Shown here in pieces: positions 26,803-38,369 of a stretch of 64,000 nucleotides of DNA. The DNA is from Phaeosaccion multiseriatum (taxonomy: Eukaryota > Ochrophyta, other classes), in assembly GCA_965112735.1 (NCBI GenBank), contig OZ218960.1, forward strand, positions 1,426,001 to 1,490,000, read 5' to 3'. Position 1 is the stretch's first letter; every line of letters starts with the position of its first letter. The notes under the pieces are model-generated. The model made no database searches and was not told the origin of the DNA. It saw only the letters and a program-made list of their open reading frames with translations. A program made the translations under genes and the position numbers.

Positions 26803-28001
26803 TGTGTGTGTGTGCGCGCGCGCGTGTGTGTGTGTGTGTGTGTGCGTGTGCGTGTGTGCGTGTGTGTGTGCCTGTGTCTGCGTGTGTCTGCGCGTGTGTG
26901 CGTGTGTGTATGTGTGTGTGTCCGGGCCCTCCATTTTTGGTTGGACGCGCCACTGTTGTGGGGATGGCAGTGGATGTGATGGAGGGGGGATCAAAGATCA
27001 AGAAAGGAGTGGATCCCAATTCTTCTTCAAATGTCCAAGCTGCTGATGCGCCTGCCCCGCCCACACCCCCTGCTCCCCTCCCTCTCACCGTTGGTGGACT
27101 ACTTTACTTGCCTCCCAACTCTCTCACCATTGGTGGGTGGACTCCGTCCTCCTCTTCCGCCTATGGTACCGACTTTAATTTTAAAAAGTGGTTCGCAGTA
27201 TATGACTTCAACGATGAGCAGAAGCTGGGTCACAACTGGGCCCTCATGGACAGCCAACAGCAGCCTCCCGGGGAAAAGCGGGGCCTCCCACCACTGTGGC
27301 AGCCTCTGGACGACGGTGCAGAGTGTCAGGTTGCGGTTACAGATGTGGACACGCCCCTGCCTAGCAAGAGCTCGTCCGGGGAGACTTTCTCGATACATAC
27401 CAGCGCTGACGAGGCGCAGGCTAGGGTGGACAAGGAGCAGTTGCTGATACAGCAGCAGCAGGAGCAGCAACAGCAAGACCATATTGAAGACAGGACAGAC
27501 TCAGCAGAAGGAGGAGGAGGAGGAGGAGGAGGAGAAGAGGGAGAAGCTGAAGTAGATTCCCCCCCCGTTGCAGCAGTTGGTGATACGGCGGCACCACCAG
27601 CAGAAGCGCCAGCGCCGGTGGAAGCAGCGTCAAAGCCCCGGGTGGGGTGGGACCCCTCTCGCATTTCCAAGAGGAAGCAGATGGACGCAGCAGCAGCAAC
27701 AGCAGCAGCACCAACGGCAGTAGTTGGTGGTACAGCAGCAGCCAGCAGCGGCCTAGAGGTGTCCAAGACGCGCGTAAGTTACGATCCAAAGAAGGACCAA
27801 TCAGCCGCCGCCGAGAGAGGGGCCAGAGTGGCGGGGCAGAGCTCTCAGGTCCCCTCCTCCTCGGATACTTCTGTGGAGGGTGGTGGCAGGAGTGGTGGGA
27901 TGGCAACCAATGGTGATGGCTTGACACTCGAGATGGTCGCAATGGTGAGTAGCGAGGGAGGGATGGCCGGTGTGCTGCTGCTTCTGAGAGGTGTGCCTTG
28001 A
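25018..28001 (+). CDS. RP2-like TBCC-domain protein (candidate ARL3 GAP)
   Basis: Exons 25018-25112, 25229-25335, 25908-26048, 26328-26393, 26634-26692, 27189-28001; phases close, about 426 residues. The TBCC beta-helix matches RP2 in order: [56 protein letters not shown], then LRTRDCHDC, which holds the Arg corresponding to the GAP arginine finger of RP2, and [18 protein letters not shown]2 stimulates ARL3 GTPase and supports delivery of lipidated cargo to cilia. The tail after PLWQPLDD is Gln/Ala/Gly-rich with two similar segments ([12 protein letters not shown] and SYDPKKDQ). The N-terminus lacks the usual MGC myristoylation start. Exon 6 could instead splice at 27945 into 28182 in phase, joining this gene to the next. 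Confidence 0.85.
26764..26922. repeat. (GT)n-rich tract in RP2-like intron 5
   Basis: About 160 bp of GT repeats with GC and CT interruptions, about 70 bases after a GTAAGG donor. Confidence 0.9.
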
Positions 28002-28205
28002 CAGTGTGATAGACTGTTTGGTGGATGCAGCAATGCTTCCTTACACATGTTCTTGGTCAAGCGCCGTGCCCTTACGTAACTACTCACGTACCTCCTTTAC
28101 ATCCACCGCCCTTCTTTACAATTCCAACACGAATTGTGCGTATGTGTGTATGCGTGTGTGTGTTTGTTCGGCACGTCGCAGATTTGCTTTGCTCGACAGC
28201 GCGGA

Positions 28206-30580
28206 ATGGACCTTCAAAAGTGGTTCACCCCGCCTGATGGGGACGTGCCGGGGGCAGACAGAGGAGCAGCAGCAGCAGGAGGAGGAGGAGGAGGAGGAGG
28301 AGGAGAAGGCGGAGGAGGAGAAGGCGGAGGAGGAGAAGGCAAGCTCAATGGCGGGCGTCTCATGCTACCCCGCTTCAAGTTTGAGGCAATGGTCCTGGGG
28401 CTGGGTCTAGCGCTAAGGGTGGGGCAGGGGGAGGAGGAACGACAAACGATTGATGATGCCGTTTCGTCCTCCTCCGTTGATGCTGCTGCTCGCTTCTGCG
28501 CTGCTTCTTCTTCTGCTGCTGCTGCTGCTGATGCGGATGCTTCAGACGGAGCCAATGGCTCTTCGTTGGTGGACGTGGATGTGTTTTTAGAGGTTTGCAA
28601 CATCCCCTCTGAGGAAGACGAGGAGGAGGGAGGACACAACGGCGGAGGGGTGCGGGTCGGGGCTGTAGCAAGAGTGGCTGCTGCATCGGGTGGGCAGGAA
28701 GGAGAGGAGGAGGGGAAGGAGGAGGGGGGCGAGGAGGCGGGGATGGAGGACCAGGGGGCAGCGGCGGCGGCGGTGGCGGCAGCGACGGTAGCAACAGAAC
28801 GGGAAGACGAAGAGGCAGCAGCGGCAGCCGCACGCATCGCACAGGAGACGGAGGAACTCATTCGCAGCAAGGTCCGTCAGGCCAATCTCTACCGCAGCCT
28901 GACGGAGGCATTGCAGCTGCTGCCCCCGAGTCGCAAGCAGCAGAAGCAGGAGGAGTACCGACGGCAGCACGAGCTGTATCACCAACAGCTGCAGAAGCAG
29001 GGTCAGGGGCAGCAGCATCATCATTCCTTCTCCTCCTCCACCGCATCATCACCCCCCACGCCAATGAAATCGAAACTTCAACAATCGCAGCTATCTCCGG
29101 CGGCGGCGGCGGGGGATGAAACCGCCATGCGGCGTGAGTGGGAGGAGCGACTAAGGGGGAGGAGGCTGGGGCAGGAGCAGCTGCAGAGGGCCTTCGGAGC
29201 GGTAGCAGACTGCCATCTCAGCCCTGCACAGGCCAAGGCGCTTCTCCGGGTGGCTGTGGGTGCGGGTGTGGGGTCTCCCACGCCAGACAGTGTGGACGCT
29301 TTGACCTTGAGGGACTTTTTGCTGCGATTGAGACTCGAGGCCAGGACAAAGGAAGGCAGGCAGAAGCAGGAAGAGAGGTGAGTGAGGGAGGGAGTGCGTA
29401 AGTGAGTGAGTGATTGAGTATGTGAGTGAGTGAGTGAATGAGTGAGTGAGTAAGTGTCCCTCTCGCCTATTCGATTTTGGATTATTTTGCCCCACCCAGT
29501 CCAAACGAAACTCCAAACGGATGGGAGCGCCCCCCCCCCCCCTCTTTCCCCGCTCAAAGTTTGTACAATTGATTTTGTGCACGCTCCACCATGGACTGCC
29601 TTCCTTTCGTTCCTTTCTTCCCTCCCATCTCCTACCCTCTATCAGAGGGGGCTGTCTCGTGGGCTTCGATCAGTGGCTCCTTCGCGTCAAGCAGGAGAGC
29701 AAGGACAAGGAGAAGGAGAAGGAGGTGGCCTTCAAACGAGCCCTGGCCGGCCTACCGCACAGCCTATCTGTCGAGGAAATGAAGCAGTGTACCATGAGGT
29801 ATGAGGTGGGGAAGAGGAGGAGGGGGGGGAGGAGGAGGAGGAGGAGAGATGAGGGACAGAATAGAGCAGAGCTCAGCAACCAAGTAGCGAAGAAGGGGGC
29901 GTGGGGGTAGGAAGTATCTTCGGGTCGTTCTGTTCTGCATTTACCCCAGTGCCTCAACGGAATGTGCTTGCCTACACACTCACCAAGACCCCCCCCCATT
30001 CTGCCTCCACTCACTCTCCTGTCTCTCTCTTTCCTCTCCCTCTCACCTCGTTCTCTCTGTCTTTCTCTTCCCCTCTCTCTCTACGTACCTGTATACGGGT
30101 ATGGATATATCTCCCTCTGCCTCTCTCTCTCTCTCTCTCTCTGCCTCTCTCTCTCATTCAAGGTATGAGATTTTGTCTGAGGAGGCCATGGATCGAGAGA
30201 TTAAGGAGCTGGCAAAGTCGTGGCTGGAGAGCGAGGAAGGGGCCAGGAGAGTGAGAATTCTCTGTGACGCATGGGTGCGCCAGCTGAGCCTTCGAAAAGG
30301 AGGAGGTGGAGGTGGCGGTGGTGGAGGTATGAATGGGCACGGTTTGGACGGCCCTGGCCTGCCCGAAGGAGTGGCTGATATGTCAAAGGTGCAGCGCGGG
30401 AAGCTGGCGCGACAGCTCTGCTTCGAGGAGAAGTGCGCCACTCTTGCCCATGAAGAGGGTAGCACGGGCAAGATCAGCGAGCAGCTGCTACTGGCATTCG
30501 ATCGGGAGAGTAGAGAGCTGCACCATCAGCATCCGAGAATGGGGCAAGGGAAAGGGCAAGGACAGGAGGGGCAGGGACAG

Positions 30581-30630
<50 letters not shown>

Positions 30631-33476
30631 ACCGAGCTTTACCAAGTGGCTTGAGGGACGCAGTAGGGATCGCAAGAAGGCGCGAGTGATGCTAAAAGCA
30701 AAGTGGAAGATGGCAGAGTTGACGAGAGCGGACGAGGAGGGAAGGCTGGCTCGAATGGCCGATGTGAAGGAAGAGATGCGGCGGCTTGTGGCCACCTCCA
30801 TGAGGGAGAGGGAGGAGGGACGAGGAGGAGCAGGAGGAGGAGTGGGAGGGGGGTCTGACGGGGGAGAGGGCGCGGGGGCGGATGACTCTTTCCACGATGC
30901 GTTTTTGGAGCCGGGGCATGGCGTGACGGTGGTGCGATGCTCTCGGGAGGGCCTCGATATCAACAAGTACCTCGCCAATCTAGAGAGAGAAGCGGCAAGG
31001 GAGGACCGAGAGAGGCAGCGCAGGGGGGGAGGAGGAGGAGGAGGAGGAGGAGGAGGAGGAGGAGGAGGAGGAGGAGTTGGAGGCAAAGGCAGAGGGCGTA
31101 TGCTTTCCAAGAAGGTGAGACCAAAAGGAACGGCAAGGGAAAGGGAAAGGAGCAGAAGGGAAGAGAGTGAGGACTTGTGTGCTTGCGTTCATGTATTTTC
31201 ATGCATGCTTCTATTGGCAGCACAGCACGTGTTTTGTGGCTGTGGCTGTGGCGTTGTCTTGTTGGCTTTTTTCTAAGTGAAAGAATAGTTTGGGCTCAGG
31301 GATTGGGCGCTACCCGCACCCTCTTCGTTCTGTCTCTGTCTCTGTCTGGTCTCTTGTGGCACCGCTGCACCGTCCTTATCCCTTTGCACTCAAAGACATA
31401 AGTTACCGCCCCCCCCCCCGCCACCACCACCAACACTGGTCGGGTCTGCTCTGCACTGCTCTGCACTGCCTGCTCTTCCTCTCCTCTGCCCCCCCCCCCC
31501 CTCCCCTCCCCTCCCTCTCTCTCTCTCTCTCCTCTCTCTCCCCCCTCTCTCTCCCCCTCTCTCTCCCTCCCTGAAGGCTTTCAACGCCGAGCTGGGCGAC
31601 GCCCTCTTCTCTCTCGTGGCGGACAAGAGCTGTTCTGCTCGAGCCAAGGAGCTTGCCGGCATGCCTCTTCGAAGCGCCGAGCTGCGCAGGCAATCTAAGC
31701 AAGCTTGGGAGGAGAAGTTGGGCTCCGATCCAGATGCCGCCTTTGCCTACCCTTCCCCGGGTGACTTGGGTCTTCCCTTCGCGCAAGACCTCTTTACGTC
31801 CGACACTCAAGCCCTCATGCGGAAGGAGGAGGAGGCGGAGGGAGAGGCAAGGAGGAAGGCCGAGGCCGACTATAGTAAATGGATGAGGCACAAGAAGAAG
31901 CTGGTGAGTGAGTGGGTGGGTGTGTTCGTGTGTGTCGTCTTGCGTACGTGCGTGTATGCGTGTGTGTGCGCGCGCGTGAGAGAGAGAGAGAGAGAGAGAG
32001 AGGGAGCAGCATGTCCGTCCGCTTCTTGGCGGGCTTCCCCTACTACCGGTGCTTGACATTTAAGGGCGATGCTTGACAGTAATGGGATTGCTCTAATGCT
32101 TCGCTCACGTTTACACTTTCTGACCATCTTGTTTTGGTGTGCGTATCGGGACTGTCGTGACGATGATGATCCCAATCCCTCAGGCGCGAATCGCAAAGAA
32201 GGAGGCCGAGGAGAAGGACAAGGAGGAGAACAAGGCCAAGGCGGAGCGTCAAAAAGAGAGCAAGAAGGTAAAAAAAAGGATGGGAGAACACACACACACA
32301 CACACACACACTATGTGTAGGTCACCGCACCGACCGAGAGAGGTCCCCCCCCCCCACGCCCGTCATTCCACCTCTCACGTCCTGACCCTGACCCTCATTC
32401 TCACTTTTGTACTCGTGTATTGTACTTTACTTACTCTCTCTCTTTTTGTCTCCTCCTGACTCTCACCCGAATCCCTCATCCTCACTTCCAAATTTTGTAC
32501 CCGGTTTTATTGATCTCCTCCCGACCCTGCCCCTGACTTTCATCCTCACTTTCCTATTCCTATTCCTACTCCTATTCGTGTGTTGTTGTACCCTCCTTTT
32601 GTTTTTTAAATTAATTAATTAATTACTGTAATATCCTCCAGGCCTACAAACGCTGGGTCAAGCTCCATCGAAAAAAGTGCTACTTCTCCAAGCTGGAGGG
32701 AAAGGCGATTCAGCGACCTGTATTAGATTCAGGGGGGGGGGCAGGGGAACAGCAGCAGTTGGTGGTACAGCAGCAGTATAAACACCGACACCATCGGCAT
32801 GCGAACGGAGAGGGGGAGGGGGGAGTGGGAGGGGGGCGCCAGCAGCATCACTGCGCAGAAACCACGGGTAAGGAGGGGGAGGAATGGGGGGGGGAGAGTC
32901 ATGGTAAGGGGGGGGGGTGAGGAGGAGTAAGATTAGGAGGTGTAGTGGGACTAGCAGCAGTAGTAGTAGTTGTAGTAGTTGTAGTAGTTGTAGTTGTAGT
33001 TGTAGTAGTAGTAATAGTAGTAGGAAAGAGGAGTAGAAGAAGTAGTAGCAGCAGTAGTAGTAAAGAGGAGCAGGTGGAGGTGGTGACAGTGGATGGCGAG
33101 GAGGAGGAGGAGGAGGAGAAGGAGGAGGAGGAGGAGGAGGAGGAGGAGGAGGAGGAGGAGGTGGTGGTGATGATGGCAGTAGATGGGGGATAGAGGGGGG
33201 AGGGCGTGTCTGCCACTGAAATGAATTCATTCCGTGCTGTTGTACATACCCGCGTGTGTGTGTGTGTGTGTGTGCGTATGTGCGTCCGTGGTTGCTTTTT
33301 GTTCGCTTCCTACCTGCCGCCGGTCTCATCCTTACCCGCCCGCCCACGCCGCTACTTTGGTTTGTTCTTCCGTAGGAGGGACGATTGCAGGGCGCAAAGA
33401 GTGGGTGGACAACACGGTGGGGCAATCCGTGCTCTTCGCCGATTCCAAGGATGCATCCACCTTACGCTACTTGTAA
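28206..33476 (+). CDS. Long coiled-coil protein with repeated Trp-basic motifs
   Basis: Exons 28206-29377, 29646-29798, 30163-31114, 31577-31903, 32184-32267, 32642-32867, 33376-33476; phases fit, about 1,004 residues. No enzyme domain was recognised. The sequence mixes low-complexity Gly, Ala, Glu and Gln runs with charged helices. A short motif recurs: LQKWFTPPDG, FDQWLLRVKQE, FTKWLEGRSRDRKK, YSKWMRHKKKL, YKRWVKLHRKK. Similar aromatic-basic motifs occur in ciliary or microtubule-associated coiled-coil proteins such as CCDC34 and MAP9, so such a role is possible. The last exon ends STLRYL. The start at 28206 is the first ATG of the first exon; the same frame is open upstream to 28182, which would suit a splice from the RP2-like gene. 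Confidence 0.62.
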
Positions 33477-33882
33477 TTGTAATGTGCGGGCGGGTTGTGG
33501 ATGAGGCGCGAGGAGAGGCGCTCGCTGCACACGGAGGGGCTTCACTATTATTATTGTTTCCAAGTACAGGGCGGGGGAGGGCTGGGGTAACCGTTAAATT
33601 TTAATTGAAGACAAGGTTCCCCCCCCCCCAATCTCGGCCCCTGACATGCTTCTGAGACACGCCAGCCCAGAAGCAGGAAGCAGGCCGGCTGGCGCCGGCC
33701 AGAAGCAGGAAGCAGCCTTTTTTTTCCCGCCGGCCAGAAGCAATTTCACCTGCTCTTTCGCTGACTTATGGAATATTAGTTTCAAGTGTCTTGGGTTGGT
33801 GTGTGACGTTCGACGTTTTCACCCGACCTCTTCAGGTTAACACCTGTGTGTCTGCCTCCTTCCCCTCATCCTCACCTCAATC
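33477..33882. other. Intergenic with GCCGGC repeat
   Basis: Holds a GCCGGCTGGCGCCGGC palindrome at about 33682-33700 flanked by AGAAGCAGGAAGCAG repeats, and a partial match to the end of the MITE at 9060. Otherwise empty. Confidence 0.5.
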
Positions 33883-36800
33883 ATGGACGATCCAATGACT
33901 GGGCCCATTGGGCCCGCCACGGAGACACCTCTGGCACCCAAAGGCGCAGGTGAGCCGACGGAAGGAGGATGAAGCGGTGTGTTCCCACGTTCTGTTTTTG
34001 ACAAGTGTGAATTGATGCCTGGCAAGACACGCGCCTGGCCTGAAGAAGGAACATAGGGAAGAGAGGTATAGTTGCTACAGTGTAGTTAGACGAGGACATT
34101 GGGATGGGATGAAGTCCGCTAGCCTGGTGGCTGGGTTGCGAGGTGTTTAATGAAGGGCATCTCCTCCATGTAGAAATTTTGTAGAACTGGCCGCATACAG
34201 TAGCGTAACGAAGTATGGGGGGTTGGAGTGACGGGGTAGACAATGGCATCATTGGCCGATGCGCCTTGGCCCACTCGCGCAACCCTGCCTCACTTTCTCT
34301 CACTCCTCCATACCAATCCACCCCTTACTTGGCGTATCGCTCGACCTTGTGTCTCCTCCATCCCCCTTCACCCCCTATTTCCTACGCCGCTGTTCGTTGG
34401 CCCTCTCAGGCTGGGATCCCGTGAACATTCGCGAGTTTGAGCGCTACGCCCAGGCCACTCTGCCGAAGAACGCGTTCGACTACTATGCCAGTGGCGCCAA
34501 TGACATGGTCACGCTCAGGGAGAACAGGTGAGTTCACGCATGCACCCACGCAGGCAGGCACGTCTCCTCTCATTGGATAAAGGTCCCCGCCCCTGACCGA
34601 CACTCACCCCCACCCTGACGCCTCTCTTCCCTCCACCTCTGCGCTTTACTATACTACACCCCTCTATCTCTCTTTTCTCCTCGGGAGCAGGCAAGCCTAC
34701 AACAGGCTCCGCCTCCGTCCTCGCATCATGCGTGACGTGTCAAAGGTGCGTAGGAGAGGGGGCCACAGAGAGAGACAGCTCTATCTTGGGAGGCCAACGA
34801 CAAAAGAGGGAGAGAGAAAGTTCTATCTTGGGAGGCCAAGGAGATAAGAGAGAGAGAGAGAGAGGTAGTTCTAGCTGGGGAGACCAAAGAGACGAGAGGG
34901 AAAGAATATGAGAGAAAGGATGAGCAGTAGAAGAAGACAGGGGAAAGTGATTACAGTCCGAAAGACAAGCGTGCAGAAAGGCAACCCGGTTTCCATTCTC
35001 TTTGAGGGAGTCCCTACTAGAAAGCGAGAAGGACCTTCCGAGAGAGAGAAAAGAGAGCGAGAGAAAGAATGAGCATCACAGAGAGCAAGCGAGAGAGAGA
35101 GACAGCTAACCACCCACCCACCACCCCACCCCCCCCCCCCCCACACACACACACACGCAACCCTAACACACAGGTGGACACCCGCCTGACCGCCATGGGC
35201 CATGCCGTGGACAGCCCCATCTGCATCGCCCCTACCGCCATGCAACAGATGGCGCATCTGGATGGGGAGCGTGCCACCGCCCGAGCAGCCAAGGCTCACA
35301 ACACCCTCATGTGTCTGTCGAGTTGGAGTACAACTCCTCTGGAAGACGTCGCCAAGGCTGCTCCCGGGGGGCCCAAGATTTTCCAGCTTTATGTGTACAA
35401 GGACCGAGTGGTGACAGAGAGCCTCGTCAGGTGAGGGAGGGGTGGGGGCAGAGGAGATGGCTCTCTATGGTAGACACAGCAAGGATATGGGCGGGGGGGA
35501 GGTGTGAGACAGAAGGGGGAGGAGATCGGAGTGGTGGCCCTGTCTTTGCCATTAAACTTGCTTTTCCTCCTTCTCCTCCTCCTCCTCCTCCTCCTCCTCC
35601 TCCTCCTCCTCCTCCTCCTCCTCTCTTGTCACAGACGCGCCCAAGCGGCTGGCTACACAGCTTTGGCCGTGACAGTGGACACCCCAGTGTTGGGCAGGAG
35701 AGAGGCGGATGTGCGCAACCAGTTCAAGGTTGGTATGGGCGAGAGAGGCGAGAGAGAAGAGGAGGAGGAGGAGGAGGAGGAGGAGGAGGAGGAGGATGCG
35801 CAAGAAGGGCTTTTGTTCTACTTGCGTGCATGTGAAGGGCTCCTTCCTTCACGAGGAGGTCTGGGGAAGCAACAAAGTGGAGGTGTGCTTGTTGTTGCTT
35901 GTTGTATCACCAATCGACTTGCTACTTGTCTGACGGACTCTTGGGACGTAGTTTGCTATGGTTCGCCTTTTGATTTCCTCTCTCTCGTTCTCACTCTCTC
36001 CCTCTCTCCCTACCCCTCCCTCTCCCTACCCCTCCCTCTCCCTCCCCCTCCCTCTCCCATCTCCTCTCATATGACTGACATGGCCCATGTGACTGGCACA
36101 GCTCCCCGGTCACCTGACAATGGGCAACTTCGCCAACGAGGGAGGGGCACACGCCGAGGGCACCAAGGACGGAGGGGAGGAGGGCTCTGGGCTGGCGTCC
36201 TATGTGGCCAGTCTCATTGACCGCACCCTGAGCTGGGACGATATCAAGTGGCTGCGCACCATCACTAAGATGGACATTATGGTCAAGGGTGAGCGAGTTG
36301 GTGATACAGAGGGAGGGAGGGTGGGTGGGAGGGAAGGGCGGAGGAACGGGAAGGAGGTGGGAAGGAATGGGCACACAAACACACACATAACACACACATA
36401 ACACACACATAACCCACACATAACACACACATAACACACACTGGTGCCGTGGGTGCACACTCGCAGCACTCGCAGCCGCCCATCCCATCCGCCCCTCTGT
36501 TCCTCCTCTTTTCTTCTCCTTGTCTTCCCTTGCTCTCTGCGGCCCCACCGCATGCCTCGTGTCTTGGCCATCGGACCCAACCGAACCAAACCAATGACCA
36601 ACCAACCAACCAACCAACCAACCAACCAACTGACCAACCAACTGACCAACCAACCAACATATCTATCTATCTTTCTATCCATCATCAATCCATCAATGCA
36701 GGCATCATGACGTCGGAAGACACCCTGATGGCCATCCAGTGCGGCGTGGACGCACTGTGGGTGACCAACCACGGGGCTCGTCAGCTCGACACAGTGGCTG

Positions 36801-37454
36801 CCACCATTGAGATGCTTCCCGAAGTGGTGCGGGCGTGCAATGGAAGGATGGATGTGTATATTGACGGGGGCATTTGCCGAGGAACGGATGTGTTCAAAGC
36901 GCTGGCGCTGGGGGCGAAGGGGGTGTTCATCGGTCGCCCCATCCTTTGGGGACTCGCGCACAGCGTAAGTCAATGAGGAGGAGATGGTGGTGGTGGTGGA
37001 GGAGGAGGAGGAGGAGGAGGAGGAGGGTGGTGGGGAAGGTTTGGAGTGTTTGGCTTTGCTGCGCTATATATATATATAGGCGTGGATTGTACCCTCCGTC
37101 TTGTTTCTCTTCTCTTACAACCTCTATATATACTGAGTGATTGGTACTCCTCCGTGAGAGTTTGTCAACCATTCCTCTCCCCTCCCTCTGTCGGCCTCCC
37201 TCCCTTAGATAACACACGTCCCTCCCTTCTCGTTATGAAACCGTCCATTCACCCACCCCTCTATCTCCATCCATCCACCCATACATCCAATCATGCGCCG
37301 ATACAACACAACACAGGGCGAGGCGGGAGTGTCTAAGGTGTTGCAGCTCATCAACGACGAGTTCAAGATGGCCATGCAGCTCTCGGGCTGCACCAAGCTC
37401 AGCGACATTAAGAAGAGTATGGTGGTGCATCAGTCCCACTACTCAAAGCTCTAA
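33883..37454 (+). CDS. Peroxisomal (S)-2-hydroxyacid oxidase (glycolate oxidase type)
   Basis: FMN enzyme that oxidises glycolate or a related 2-hydroxyacid to the 2-oxoacid with H2O2. Exons 33883-33949, 34410-34527, 34691-34745, 35174-35430, 35635-35728, 36102-36288, 36702-36964, 37317-37454; phases fit, 392 residues. Visible: FDYYASGA (active-site Tyr), [26 protein letters not shown] (Tyr), [23 protein letters not shown] (Lys), and [10 protein letters not shown] with the catalytic His and the substrate-binding Arg, then [18 protein letters not shown] and FIGRP. The C-terminal tripeptide is SKL, a canonical PTS1, so a peroxisomal location is well supported. The active-site loop carries a Gly/Glu-rich insert ([17 protein letters not shown]). 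Glycolate versus lactate preference cannot be decided. Confidence 0.96.
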
Positions 37455-38041
37455 TCAGTCACACCCTTACTTCATCACTAGCACTGGTCTAGCAGATGTC
37501 AAGCAAGCACTGGTCAAGCAGATGTCAAGCAAGCAAGTACAACCAACTCAGAGGCCATGTTGTCGGTTTTAGGGTAGGGGGGATGGAGGGAAATTTGCCC
37601 CCTTCTTTTGCCGACACGACAAGAGAATGAAATTAGGGGGGGGGTTTACATACGAGAGAGAGAGAGAGAGAGAGAGAGGGAGGAGAAAGGAAGATGAGAT
37701 GGTGGTACTCAGTGTATCATTAGCAAGGCTAGTTCCAAATAAAGCATAAATACGATACAGAAAAGACAGATTTGATTTTTTGTAACACTCGATTTGCGTA
37801 CTGTACTGTAAGAATCGCCCGGAACTCTGGAGTTCTATGGCTCTATAGCTGGTAACATGCCTCTATACAGCTAGCTCTATTGCTGGTCCCTTCTCCAAAA
37901 CCAACCTAATGCCTCTATATACCCTAGCTAGCTCTATAGCTGGCCCCTTCTCCATAACCTAGTGCCCTCTATATACCCTAGCTAGCTCTATAGCTGGTCC
38001 CTCCTCCATAACCTAGTGCCCTCTATATACCCTAGCTAGCT
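37455..38041. other. 3' intergenic with 54-bp minisatellite
   Basis: Convergent 3' region of the oxidase and the dehydrogenase. Unique sequence, then a (GA)n tract at 37651-37678 and the minisatellite at 37850-38057. Confidence 0.6.
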
Positions 38042-38057
38042 CTATAGCTGATCCCTC
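37850..38057. repeat. 54-bp minisatellite reaching into SDR stop codon
   Basis: Units of 54 bp starting CTAGCTAGCTCTATAGCTGG recur at 37924, 37978 and 38032, with a more diverged copy upstream. The last, partial unit contains the stop codon and final codons of the minus-strand dehydrogenase. Confidence 0.85.
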
Positions 38058-38290
38058 GGCTCCACCAGAACTTCATTAATAGCAACGTGCGCAGGAGCAG
38101 TCAGCACCCACAGCACCGTGTTGGCAACGTCCGCCGGCTGCAGCACCTTGTTCTCGTCGCACCCCTCCCCGCCGACCTTGGCCCCAATGGTGACGCCCTG
38201 CTGGTCGGCCGCCTCTGTGTCTGTGTTGTCCATTATCAGGTTGGTGGCAACGTCTCCCGGTTGGATGGTTGTGACCTGAAAGGTGTCCGC

Positions 38291-38369
<79 letters not shown>

